A stretch of DNA of 20,230 nt, from positions 1 to 20,230 of the forward strand of contig NZ_JBKHDN010000027.1 of the NCBI RefSeq assembly GCF_046541315.1, written 5' to 3'. Within the stretch, counting starts at the first letter, position 1; each line of letters opens with the position of its first letter. This document shows positions 6,592 to 13,838 of this stretch, in pieces. The notes under the pieces are model-generated. The model saw only the letters and a program-made list of their open reading frames with translations, was not told the origin of the DNA and ran no database searches. The translations under genes and the position numbers were made by a program. The DNA comes from Lamprobacter sp046541315 (lineage in GTDB: Bacteria; Pseudomonadota; Gammaproteobacteria; Chromatiales; Chromatiaceae).

Positions 6592-9579
6592 TCAGGCCGT
6601 CGTCGCTTGCAGCTCGGCGCGCTTCCTCTCGATCAGTTCGGCATCGCACTTGGGGCAGAACTCGTGTTCGCCAGCGATGTAGCCATGCACAGGACAGACC
6701 GAAAAGATCGGCGTCACCGTGATGTACGGCAGCCGGAAGTTGGTCAGCGCCCGCTGCACCAACCGCTTGCAGGCGTCGGTCGAGCCGATGCGCTCGCCCA
6801 TGTAGAGATGCAGCACGGTGCCGCCGGTGTACTTGGTCTGCAGCTCGTCCTGCGCCGCCAGCGCCGCGAAGGCATCGTCGGTATAGCCAACCGGCAGTTG
6901 CGACGAATTGGTGTAGTACGGCGCCTCCTCGGTGCCCGCCTGCAGGATGTCCGGAAAGCGCTTCTTGTCCTCGCGCGCGAAGCGATAGGTCGTCCCCTCC
7001 GCTGGCGTCGCCTCCAGGTTGTACATGTGCCCGGTCTCCTCCTGGAACCGCACCATGCGCTCGCGCACATGATCGAGCAGCCGGCAGGCGAAGGCATGGC
7101 CCCAGGCGGTGGTGATGTCGTCGGTATCCGCCGTGAAGTTGCGGATCAGTTCGTTGATGCCGTTGACCCCGACCGTGCTGAAGTGATTGCGCAGGGTGCC
7201 GAGATAGCGCTTGGTGTACGGGAACAGCCCGGCATCCATGTGGCGTTGGATCACCTTGCGCTTCAGCTCCAGGCTCTTCTTCGCCAGCTCCATCAGCTCG
7301 TCGAGTCGGCGCAGCAGGCCGGCCTCGTCGCCGCGATGGGTGTAGCCGAGCCGCGCGCAGTTGATGGTCACCACGCCGAGCGAGCCGGTCTGCTCGGCTG
7401 AGCCGAACAGGCCGTTGCCGCGCTTGAGCAGCTCGCTCAGATCGAGCTGTAAGCGGCAGCACATCGAGCGCACCATGTTGGGCGAGAGCTCGGAGTTGAG
7501 GAAGTTTTGAAAATAGGGAAGGCCATATTTTGCAGTCATCTCAAAGAGATACTCTGCATTCTGGCTGTCCCAGGGGAAGTCCTCAGTGATGTTGTAGGTC
7601 GGGATCGGGAAGGTGAAGATGCGGCCCTTGGCATCGCCCTCGGTCATCACCTCGATATAGGCGCGATTGATCATGTCCATCTCGGCCTGCAGCTCGCCGT
7701 AGGTGAACGGCTGCTCCTCGCCGCCGATCATTGGCACCTGCTCGCGCAGATCCTCGGGGCAGACCCAGTCGAAGGTCAAGTTCGTGAACGGGGTATTGCC
7801 AGTGATGAAGGCCTTGCCGCGGCGCCGGGCGACAAAGGTGCCGTTGCGGGTGGTCGGACACCAGACCTTACCGCGATAAGGCTTGCGCTCGATCAGCTGG
7901 ATATAGGTTTCGCGGTTGCGCACGATGTTCAACACATGCACGCCGGAATCCTTGCGCGTGTAGACCGTGCTGCCCCAGCCCGCCAGGCTGCAGAGTTCCT
8001 GTAGGGCGTCGAGATTTTCCCGATCGTTGGTGTAGATGCGGACGCGCCCACTCGGCTCGATACTGCCGTCGCCCTTGACATAGGTCTCGAGAAACAGCCG
8101 AATCTGCCGTGCGGATAGGGTCCGGATCAATGGCGGAACACACTTGCGCTGCAGGTGGCCGAGCACCAGCTCACTGCCCTCGGTGTTCAGCCGATAACGA
8201 CAGACCGGGTGATTCGCATAGGTGCCGGTCTGGCGTCGCTCGTGCCAGGTCAGCCCCATCTCGGTCAGCAGCCATTCGATCTCGGCCGCGTTCTCGCGGT
8301 TACCCGTCGATTGCCAGATGCTGACGCGCCGCCGTCCCGCATCAAAATCGAGGTTGCCTTCGGCGACCACCCAGGCCAGCAGCATGACCAGATTGTCATC
8401 CACCTCGACGGTCGAGGCGGTCTCCCAGGCATTCGGCACGATCACCGGCGATTTCAGCTTTGCAACATCTTCGATCTCTTCGAGAATCCAACGGTTATCC
8501 GAGTTGAAGACCTTTCTCACGACCTTGTGCTGTGGCGTCACCCATTGCTCTTGGGTGCGGTTGCGCAGCACATACATCTCGCCGTCGAAGTCGTAGGCGG
8601 TGATCGCCAGCGGCTCCAGGTACTCCAAGCGATTGTTGCGCCAATCGAAGGTCGCGATCCGCTCGCCCTCGGCGATCTGGTCGTAGCGTTTCCAGCCCTG
8701 CTCGGTCAGGCATTCGGTCTCGGCATCGACGCACTGGCACCCCCAACGCGAGGGCACGTTGAGGTTGTAGATCAGCTCCTGGATGTACTGCTTGACGCGC
8801 GGGTAGTCGAGCCCATCGACGCGCACATAGGGCGCCATGTAGGTATCGAAGCTCGAGAACGCCTGCGCGCCCGCCCACTCGTTCTGCAGGGTGCCGAGAA
8901 AATTGACGATCTGGCCGATGGCGCTCGACATGTGCTTGGGCGGCCCAGCCTCGACCTTGCCCGGCACGCCGTTGAGCCCTTCCGCGAGCAAGGTCCGCAG
9001 CGACCAACCGGCGCAGTAACCGGCGAGCATGTCCAGGTCGTGGATGTGGATGTCGCCCTCGCGGTGCGCCGCGCCGACCTGCGGCGGATACACATGCGAG
9101 AGCCAATAGTTGGCGATCATCTTGCCCGAGGTGTTCAGGATCAGCCCGCCGAGCGAGTAGCCCTGGTTGGCATTGGCCGCGACACGCCAGTCGGAGCGAT
9201 CCAGGTACTCGTTGATCGAGCTGGAGACGTCGACCAGCGTGCGGCGGTCGGCACGCAGCTTGGCGCGCTGCTCGCGGTAGACGATGTAGGAGCGCGCGGT
9301 CTCGAAGTGGTTGGCACTGATCAGGGTCTGCTCGACGACATCCTGGATGCCCTCGATATCCGGGTCGCGGCCCTCGTGATAACGATGCGCGAGCACCTTG
9401 ACGACCTGCGCGGTCAACAGCTGCGCCTCCATCTCGCCGAACTCACCGGTTGCCTGCCCGGCGCGCGCGATCGCGGACTCGATCTTCGAGGCGTCGAAAG
9501 GCACCTGCTCACCGTCGCGCTTGATCACGCGCGTCGGCAGCCTGAGCAGCGCCGAGGTGGTCGCTGTCGTCTTCGTCAT
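6592..9579 (-). CDS. nrdD: Class III anaerobic ribonucleotide reductase large chain, intein-containing and lacking the glycyl-radical loop
   Basis: The precursor has 995 residues, of which 313 are an intein (283-595), leaving about 682 for the enzyme. It reduces ribonucleotides to deoxyribonucleotides without oxygen. The N-terminal ATP-cone (about 12-105, beginning Val-Ile-Lys-Arg-Asp-Gly) senses effectors. The catalytic barrel includes Gly-Asp-Ile-His-Ile-His-Asp-Leu-Asp and Gly-Cys-Gln / Thr-Pro-Phe-Thr-Asn-Leu-Thr-Phe-Asp, the latter split by the intein. The C-terminus holds Cys-Pro-Val-His-Gly-Tyr and Cys-Pro-Lys-Cys, the zinc site, then stops after about 15 residues. The Arg-Val-x-Gly-Tyr radical loop is missing and is encoded by the small gene downstream. 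The ATG at 9579 is preferred over a GTG nine codons upstream because AGGA lies nine bases before it. Confidence 0.95.
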   Translation of the reverse strand: MTKTTATTSALLRLPTRVIKRDGEQVPFDASKIESAIARAGQATGEFGEMEAQLLTAQVVKVLAHRYHEGRDPDIEGIQDVVEQTLISANHFETARSYIVYREQRAKLRADRRTLVDVSSSINEYLDRSDWRVAANANQGYSLGGLILNTSGKMIANYWLSHVYPPQVGAAHREGDIHIHDLDMLAGYCAGWSLRTLLAEGLNGVPGKVEAGPPKHMSSAIGQIVNFLGTLQNEWAGAQAFSSFDTYMAPYVRVDGLDYPRVKQYIQELIYNLNVPSRWGCQCVDAETECLTEQGWKRYDQIAEGERIATFDWRNNRLEYLEPLAITAYDFDGEMYVLRNRTQEQWVTPQHKVVRKVFNSDNRWILEEIEDVAKLKSPVIVPNAWETASTVEVDDNLVMLLAWVVAEGNLDFDAGRRRVSIWQSTGNRENAAEIEWLLTEMGLTWHERRQTGTYANHPVCRYRLNTEGSELVLGHLQRKCVPPLIRTLSARQIRLFLETYVKGDGSIEPSGRVRIYTNDRENLDALQELCSLAGWGSTVYTRKDSGVHVLNIVRNRETYIQLIERKPYRGKVWCPTTRNGTFVARRRGKAFITGNTPFTNLTFDWVCPEDLREQVPMIGGEEQPFTYGELQAEMDMINRAYIEVMTEGDAKGRIFTFPIPTYNITEDFPWDSQNAEYLFEMTAKYGLPYFQNFLNSELSPNMVRSMCCRLQLDLSELLKRGNGLFGSAEQTGSLGVVTINCARLGYTHRGDEAGLLRRLDELMELAKKSLELKRKVIQRHMDAGLFPYTKRYLGTLRNHFSTVGVNGINELIRNFTADTDDITTAWGHAFACRLLDHVRERMVRFQEETGHMYNLEATPAEGTTYRFAREDKKRFPDILQAGTEEAPYYTNSSQLPVGYTDDAFAALAAQDELQTKYTGGTVLHLYMGERIGSTDACKRLVQRALTNFRLPYITVTPIFSVCPVHGYIAGEHEFCPKCDAELIERKRAELQATTA
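7795..8733 (-). mobile_element. Intein with LAGLIDADG-type homing endonuclease, inside nrdD
   Basis: The element is 313 residues long. It starts with Cys (Cys-Val-Asp-Ala-Glu-Thr-Glu-Cys-Leu) and ends Phe-Ile-Thr-Gly-Asn before the +1 Thr of the host protein. Splicing blocks are visible: block B Val-Thr-Pro-Gln-His-Lys-Val (the Thr-x-x-His), and the C-terminal block Lys-Val-Trp-Cys-Pro-Thr followed by Gly-Lys-Ala-Phe-Ile-Thr-Gly-Asn. The penultimate residue is Gly rather than the commoner His. Two endonuclease helices are present, Leu-Leu-Ala-Trp-Val-Val-Ala-Glu-Gly-Asn and Phe-Leu-Glu-Thr-Tyr-Val-Lys-Gly-Asp-Gly, each keeping an acidic residue. The endonuclease may therefore be active. The frame is uninterrupted, which is needed because unspliced NrdD would be dead. 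The element sits right after the Gly-Cys-Gln loop, one of the most conserved sites of the enzyme. Confidence 0.93.
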
Positions 9580-9600
9580 GGTCTGTTTCCTGGAGTCCGG

Positions 9601-9616
9601 CCACAAGATATTGTGT
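9601..9616 (-). promoter_or_regulatory. NrdR box 1 of the nrdD promoter
   Basis: Read on the - strand the site is ACACAATATCTTGTGG, close to the NrdR consensus (acaC-A/T-A-t-A-T-a-T-A/T-Gtgt) and nearly palindromic. NrdR is the ATP/dATP-dependent repressor of ribonucleotide reductase genes. The box covers the predicted transcription start, just downstream of the -10 element, and lies 31 bp from a second box. Confidence 0.7.
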
Positions 9617-9621
9617 GCGCC

Positions 9622-9650
9622 AGTATAGGCGACACTACATCTTGCGTGAA
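9622..9650 (-). promoter_or_regulatory. Sigma70-like promoter of the nrdD operon
   Basis: On the - strand a -35 TTCACG (9650-9645) and a -10 TATACT (9627-9622) are separated by exactly 17 bases. The expected start point is near 9615, about 35 bases before the nrdD ATG. It is flanked and overlapped by two NrdR-like boxes, which supports it as the operon promoter. Confidence 0.6.
9632..9647 (-). promoter_or_regulatory. NrdR box 2 of the nrdD promoter
   Basis: On the - strand the site reads ACGCAAGATGTAGTGT, a weaker match to the NrdR consensus. Its centre is 31 bp from that of box 1, the three-turn spacing known for NrdR pairs. It lies between the -35 and -10 elements and touches the -35, a repressing position. 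Confidence 0.6.
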
Positions 9651-9668
9651 GGGCCGATTGTCCCAGCT

Positions 9669-9680
9669 TGACCCAGGTCA
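9669..9680. promoter_or_regulatory. TGACC-CA-GGTCA dyad near -60 of nrdD
   Basis: A perfect 5-2-5 palindrome is centred about 60 bases upstream of the predicted nrdD start. That is the place where class I activators of the CRP/FNR family bind. The wider sequence TTGACCCAGGTCAG shares TTGA and TCA with the FNR consensus TTGAT-N4-ATCAA but differs at three of ten positions. An activator site is inferred and uncertain. Nothing else is recognised in 9681-9854. Confidence 0.3.
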
Positions 9681-9854
9681 GTTGCAGCCGGCTCGATCAC
9701 AACGCCGGCTTGACAGCCTCCCACACCAGGGCGGTGCCATCCCAGCACCCTCGGGGCTGAACCGATGAGCCGGTCCTGCCGCGCTCAAGGCGATTCTGAA
9801 ACGCGCGCACCTCAGAACAGCATTAGACCAGGACCCGGTTGAGATCCACCGGAC

Positions 9855-10200
9855 GGCAAGCATAACGCGACCTATCTCAACAGATTGAACGGTCTCATCG
9901 AAGGCAGCGAGCTGGCCGACGCCTCATCGGTCGACATCGTCAAACGTGGCACCGGCGGCGTCTTCGACACCGGCGCCCGGGCCTGGGATCACGCCTTCTC
10001 CTGGAACTGTATGAGCGCGAGCGGCAGCGATGATCCACAGGCCGAGCTTGCTGCGGCCATCGAGCGCGACTTCGGCGGCAGTGATAACCTAGTCGACTAT
10101 CGCAACGACAAGATAGAGGTATCTTGATGCCTTCTGGGAGATGGTCAACGGGGACTTCGCCGCGGACAATCTCGGGCGCAGGGAACCCTTCGATGTCTGA
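9855..10200 (+). pseudogene. sodB: Remnant of an iron superoxide dismutase gene
   Basis: The frame at 9855 reads Gly-Lys-His-Asn-Ala-Thr-Tyr-Leu-Asn-Arg-Leu-Asn-Gly-Leu-Ile-Glu-Gly. It continues with Gly-Gly-Val-Phe-Asp-Thr and Trp-Asp-His-Ala-Phe-Ser-Trp-Asn-Cys, the Fe-SOD core including one iron-binding His. After Phe-Gly-Gly-Ser-Asp it jumps to Val-Asp-Tyr-Arg-Asn-Asp, which belongs some 65 residues further on in SodB. This removes the Asp and His iron ligands of the Asp-Val-Trp-Glu-His motif. A frameshift follows, and another frame resumes Leu-Asp-Ala-Phe-Trp-Glu-Met-Val-Asn, the family C-terminus, to TGA at 10198. The N-terminus is unrecognisable, with a stop in frame at 9840. Without start, ligands or a continuous frame it cannot make an enzyme. 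10201-10359 shows nothing recognisable. Confidence 0.85.
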
Positions 10201-10359
10201 TCCGCTGGGTGGCGAGCTGTCTTGGAGGCCTTGTGACGAACCGTGTCGCGCTAGCCCTGGCCGGGCGCGGCCCCGTCGAGCGGCCGGCCCGGCAGTCGGC
10301 CAACCCGCGACAGCAACAGCCGTCGCAGCAACTGCCCCAACGAAACGCAACCGGCGCTC

Positions 10360-11067
10360 ATGAGCAACGGCTTCTTCCTCTTCAGCGGCTCGCATCTGGC
10401 GGCGATCGGCCTGATCCTAGCGGCGTCAGTGCTGCTGCCGATCGCCGTCCGCAGCCTAACGCCCCAGCTGGCACGGCCGATCGGGGCCCTATTGGCACTG
10501 GTGCTGGTCTCTCAAGAGCTTGTGCAACTGCTGCTGCTCCTGCAGCGCTATGGGCCGACAGCCCAGATGCTGCCTCTGCATCTTTGCTCGCTTGCGGTTT
10601 GGGTCACCGCTTGGGTCTTGATCACCGCCAGCCCGCGCGTCTTCGAGGTGGTCTACTTCTGGGCGCTCGGTGGCACCACTCAGGCACTGGTGACACCGGA
10701 CCTTGGACCGGGCTTCCCGTCGGCTGAGTTCGTGCTGTTCTTCCTCGGCCACGGCTTGGTCTTGGTCGGCGTGACCTACGCGCTCATCGTCTACCGGCTT
10801 CGACCGGTTCCCGCCTCCTTGATCCGGGTCCCTGCGATCACCCTCGGGGTGGCCGCTCTGGCCTTTGGCGTCAACCTCGCGTTGGGGACCAACTTCATGT
10901 ATCTGATGGAGAAGCCGGCTGGCACCTCGCTGCTGGACTGGTTTGGCCCCTGGCCCTGGTACTGGCTCGCGCTGCTCGCAATCGGCGCCTTGATCTTCAT
11001 CCTGCTCTATGCGCCCTTCTTCATTGCCGATCGGCTAAGCGGCCGACGCCAACGGCGCAGAGATTAA
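10360..11067 (+). CDS. TIGR02206 / YwaF-type integral membrane protein
   Basis: The protein has 235 residues and six or seven predicted membrane helices spread along its length, ending in a basic tail (Gly-Arg-Arg-Gln-Arg-Arg-Arg-Asp). Family landmarks are His-Leu-Cys-Ser-Leu (about 72-76), Gly-Gly-Thr-Thr-Gln-Ala-Leu-Val-Thr-Pro-Asp (about 106-116), Phe-Phe-Leu-Gly-His-Gly (about 127-132), and Asn-Phe-Met-Tyr-Leu-Met-Glu-Lys-Pro (about 179-187). The family includes Bacillus YwaF and is distantly related to eukaryotic TMEM164, which has been reported as an acyltransferase using a Cys and a His. The Cys and His in the landmarks could correspond, but this is only inference. It stands alone between the sod remnant and the miaB cluster, and no clear ribosome site is seen. 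Confidence 0.85.
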   Translation: MSNGFFLFSGSHLAAIGLILAASVLLPIAVRSLTPQLARPIGALLALVLVSQELVQLLLLLQRYGPTAQMLPLHLCSLAVWVTAWVLITASPRVFEVVYFWALGGTTQALVTPDLGPGFPSAEFVLFFLGHGLVLVGVTYALIVYRLRPVPASLIRVPAITLGVAALAFGVNLALGTNFMYLMEKPAGTSLLDWFGPWPWYWLALLAIGALIFILLYAPFFIADRLSGRRQRRRD

Positions 11068-11093
11068 CCGCGCCAGCCGGCGGCAGATCAAAC

Positions 11094-11115
11094 CGCGAGC
11101 GATGGAGCGCTCGCG
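11094..11115. terminator. Perfect 8-bp hairpin after the YwaF-type gene
   Basis: CGCGAGCG and CGCTCGCG are separated by the six-base loop ATGGAG, 26 bases after the stop codon. The stem is strong, but no T-run follows (TACAATGCC), so it is not a textbook intrinsic terminator. It may stabilise the 3' end or stop transcription with Rho. Of the 272 bp between the YwaF-type gene and miaB, only this and a short tandem repeat stand out. Confidence 0.4.
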
Positions 11116-11287
11116 TACAATGCCTCTCCCGCGAGCAGGCCGGCGATCCGTGCCGAGATGCGTTGATTCGACACGGCTTGACACCATGCTCCACTATCAT
11201 GACGATGCAAGGCTGATCCGACCGTAGATGACCGCCAATAGCTGACGTCCTGGCACCGCCCCGATGGCGCACCCGTGTCGCCCTAGC

Positions 11288-11309
11288 AGCCCCCAGTTAG
11301 CCCCCAGTT
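11288..11309. repeat. 11-bp tandem direct repeat upstream of miaB
   Basis: AGCCCCCAGTT occurs twice in direct succession and ends 30 bases before the miaB start. It is a short slippage-type duplication in the likely 5' untranslated region. No regulatory role can be read from it. Confidence 0.6.
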
Positions 11310-11339
11310 ATCGATGGAGCCGAGGGTTCTCCCCTGCCG

Positions 11340-12734
11340 ATGGCAAAAAAGCTTTATATTCAAACCTATGGCTGTCAGATGAACGAGTACGACTCGTCGC
11401 GGATGGCCGATCTGTTGCGTGAATCCCACGGTCTCGAGCGCACCAGCCGGCCAGAGGAGGCCGATGTGCTGCTGCTCAACACCTGCTCGATCCGCGAGAA
11501 GGCGCAAGAGAAGGTCTTCTCCCAGCTCGGGCGTTGGCGACCCTGGAAGGATCATCGGCCAGACTTGGTGATCGGCGTCGGCGGCTGTGTCGCCAGTCAA
11601 GAGGGCGACGCCATCCGCGCCCGCGCGCCCTATGTCGACCTGGTGTTCGGCCCGCAGACCCTGCATCGGCTGCCGGCCATGCTTGATGCGATCGACCAGC
11701 AGCAGTCGCCGCAGATCGATGTCAGCTTTCCCGAGATCGAGAAGTTCGATCGACTGCCAGAGCCGCGCGCCGATGGTCCGAGCGCCTTCGTCTCGATCAT
11801 GGAGGGCTGCTCGAAGTATTGCACCTACTGCGTGGTGCCCTACACCCGCGGCGAGGAGGTCAGCCGGCCCTTCGACGACGTCATCGCCGAGGTCGCCGGC
11901 CTCGCCGAGCAGGGCGTGCGCGAGGTCAATCTGCTCGGGCAGAACGTCAACGCCTATCGCGGCCCGATGCACGATGGCGAGCGCGCCGACCTGGCGCTCT
12001 TGATCCGCTACTGCGCCGCGATCGACGGCATCGATCGCATCCGTTTCACCACCTCGCATCCGGTCGAGTTCTCGGACCGCCTGATCGAGGTCTATGCCGA
12101 GGTGCCGGAGTTGGTGAGCTTCCTGCATCTGCCGGTACAGAGCGGCTCGGACCGCATCCTCGCGCTGATGAAGCGCGGCCACACCGCGCTCGAGTACAAG
12201 GACAGGATCCGCCGGCTGCGGCGGGTTCGCCCCGAGATCGGCATCTCATCGGACTTCATCGTCGGCTTCCCCGGCGAGACCGAGGTCGACTTCGAGGCCA
12301 CCCTGCGCCTGATCGACGAGATTGGCTTCGACCAATCCTTCAGTTTCGTCTATAGTGCCCGGCCCGGCACCCCGGCCGCCGACTCTCCGGACCTGGTTCC
12401 CGCGCGCGTCAAGCAAGCGCGGCTGGCCCGGCTGCAACAACGGATCAATCAGCAGGCGCAGCGAATCAGCAGAAGGATGGTCGGCGAGGTCCACCGGGTG
12501 CTGGTCACCGGACCCTCGCGCAAGGATCCAAGCCAGCTCGCCGGGCGCACCGAGAACAACCGGGTGGTCAACTTTGACGGCCCGGCATCGCTGATCGGCG
12601 ATTTCACCGATCTGCTCATCACCGAGGCGCTACCCAATTCGCTCCGCGGCGAGCGTCGGCCCATCGCGTCGGCCGGCTCGGCCAAAGCGATCGGACTCGC
12701 AGCCGAGGTCGGCCTCTGCAGCGCCCGGTTTTAG
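11340..12734 (+). CDS. miaB: tRNA-2-methylthio-N6-dimethylallyladenosine synthase MiaB
   Basis: The protein has 464 residues. It is a radical SAM methylthiotransferase that adds a methylthio group to N6-isopentenyladenosine at position 37 of tRNAs reading UNN codons. The N-terminal UPF0004 domain has its three cluster cysteines at Cys12 (Tyr-Gly-Cys-Gln-Met-Asn), Cys49 (Asn-Thr-Cys-Ser-Ile-Arg) and Cys83 (Gly-Gly-Cys-Val-Ala). The radical SAM triad Cys156, Cys160 and Cys163 lies in Gly-Cys-Ser-Lys-Tyr-Cys-Thr-Tyr-Cys-Val. A TRAM RNA-binding domain occupies about 375-440. About 20 extra residues (Ile-Ala-Ser-Ala-Gly-Ser-Ala and on) extend past the usual end. It heads the conserved cluster with phoH, ybeY and ybeX. 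Confidence 0.97.
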   Translation: MAKKLYIQTYGCQMNEYDSSRMADLLRESHGLERTSRPEEADVLLLNTCSIREKAQEKVFSQLGRWRPWKDHRPDLVIGVGGCVASQEGDAIRARAPYVDLVFGPQTLHRLPAMLDAIDQQQSPQIDVSFPEIEKFDRLPEPRADGPSAFVSIMEGCSKYCTYCVVPYTRGEEVSRPFDDVIAEVAGLAEQGVREVNLLGQNVNAYRGPMHDGERADLALLIRYCAAIDGIDRIRFTTSHPVEFSDRLIEVYAEVPELVSFLHLPVQSGSDRILALMKRGHTALEYKDRIRRLRRVRPEIGISSDFIVGFPGETEVDFEATLRLIDEIGFDQSFSFVYSARPGTPAADSPDLVPARVKQARLARLQQRINQQAQRISRRMVGEVHRVLVTGPSRKDPSQLAGRTENNRVVNFDGPASLIGDFTDLLITEALPNSLRGERRPIASAGSAKAIGLAAEVGLCSARF

Positions 12735-12751
12735 CTCGCCGCCACCCATCC

Positions 12752-13774
12752 GTGATCGATCCATCGACTTGCCACGCAACAGCGCCCGGCGCGCCACCAT
12801 TGACTCAACTCCCCATCACCATCGATCTCAGCCTCGCGCCCGAGGACAATGTACGACTGGCCAACCTCTGCGGCCAGTTCGATTCGCACCTGCGCCTGGT
12901 CGAGCGCCGGCTGGGCATCGAGATCGCCAATCGCGGCGTGAGCTTCCGCGTCATCGGCGAGCGCCAGGCCGCCGAGGCCGGCGCCCGGGTCCTCGCGGGG
13001 CTCTATGCGGCGACCGCCGACGAGGTGCTGTCGGGCGAGCGTGTCCATCTGGAGCTGGTCGAGTCGGGCGCCGATGCCGTGGCCGCCGCCAGCGCCGAGG
13101 CGGTCCCGGAGCTGATCATCAAGACCAAGCGCGGCCTGATCAAGCCGCGTGGCGCGATGCAGCTCAGCTACATGCACGCGATCCTGCGCCACGACATCAA
13201 TTTCGGCGTCGGCCCCGCCGGCACCGGCAAGACCTATCTGGCCGTCGCCTGCGCGGTCGAGGCGCTGGAGACCGAGCGCGTGCGCCGGCTGTTGCTGGTG
13301 CGCCCGGCGGTGGAGGCCGGCGAGCGCCTCGGCTTCCTGCCCGGCGATCTGGCGCAGAAGATCGATCCCTATCTGCGCCCGCTCTACGATGCCCTGTTCG
13401 AGATGCTCGGCTTCGAGAAGGTCAATAAGCTCATCGAGCGCAACGTGATCGAGGTCGCGCCGCTCGCCTACATGCGCGGGCGCACCCTGAACGATGCCTT
13501 CATCATCCTCGACGAGGCGCAGAACACCACCCCCGAGCAGATGAAGATGTTCCTGACCCGGATCGGCTTCGGCTCCACCGCCGTGGTCACCGGCGACGTG
13601 ACCCAGGTCGATCTGCCGCGCGGGCAGCCTTCGGGGTTGCGGCAGGCGGTCGAGATCCTGCGTTCGGTGGAGGGCATCAGTTTCTCCTTCTTCAGTGCCC
13701 GCGATGTGGTCCGCCACGCCCTGGTGCAACGCATCGTCAATGCCTATGACGCCCATGACCGAGCCCAAGGCTGA
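12752..13774 (+). CDS. ybeZ: PhoH family ATPase YbeZ
   Basis: The protein has 340 residues. The PhoH-type P-loop ATPase core has Walker A Gly-Pro-Ala-Gly-Thr-Gly-Lys-Thr (154-161) and Walker B Phe-Ile-Ile-Leu-Asp-Glu-Ala-Gln-Asn (250-258). Gln-Val-Asp-Leu-Pro-Arg-Gly follows near 290. An N-terminal KH-like region precedes the core. YbeZ interacts functionally with the YbeY RNase in ribosome and rRNA quality control, and the two genes are adjacent here as in E. coli. The GTG at 12752 gives an N-terminus slightly longer than usual; no ATG lies near the expected start. Its stop codon falls inside a 12-bp tandem duplication. Confidence 0.94.
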   Translation: MIDPSTCHATAPGAPPLTQLPITIDLSLAPEDNVRLANLCGQFDSHLRLVERRLGIEIANRGVSFRVIGERQAAEAGARVLAGLYAATADEVLSGERVHLELVESGADAVAAASAEAVPELIIKTKRGLIKPRGAMQLSYMHAILRHDINFGVGPAGTGKTYLAVACAVEALETERVRRLLLVRPAVEAGERLGFLPGDLAQKIDPYLRPLYDALFEMLGFEKVNKLIERNVIEVAPLAYMRGRTLNDAFIILDEAQNTTPEQMKMFLTRIGFGSTAVVTGDVTQVDLPRGQPSGLRQAVEILRSVEGISFSFFSARDVVRHALVQRIVNAYDAHDRAQG

Positions 13775-13784
13775 GCCCAAGGCT
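13761..13784. repeat. Tandem 12-bp duplication spanning the ybeZ stop
   Basis: GAGCCCAAGGCT is repeated twice without a gap, with a partial third copy (GAGCCA). The ybeZ TGA lies at the junction (13772-13774). If ybeY starts upstream of it, the repeat would encode Glu-Pro-Lys-Ala twice. Confidence 0.8.
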
Positions 13785-13838
13785 GAGCCAGCGACGCCAA
13801 CCGAGGCGCGCGCGTCAGGGGCGCGCTTGGAGCCGCCA

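Noticed and set aside
8155..9768. A 537-codon open frame on the + strand opposite nrdD and its intein.
   Set aside because: It is an antisense shadow rich in Arg, Leu, Gly and Asp; the - strand clearly encodes nrdD and covers the same bases.
10124..10363. An open frame covering the end of the sod remnant up to the YwaF-type gene.
   Set aside because: It consists of low-complexity Pro/Arg/Ala sequence and includes SodB C-terminal bases in the wrong frame.
11068..11339. Possible tRNA or riboswitch upstream of miaB.
   Set aside because: No cloverleaf or T-loop sequence (GGTTCRANYCC) was found; only a hairpin and an 11-bp repeat stand out.
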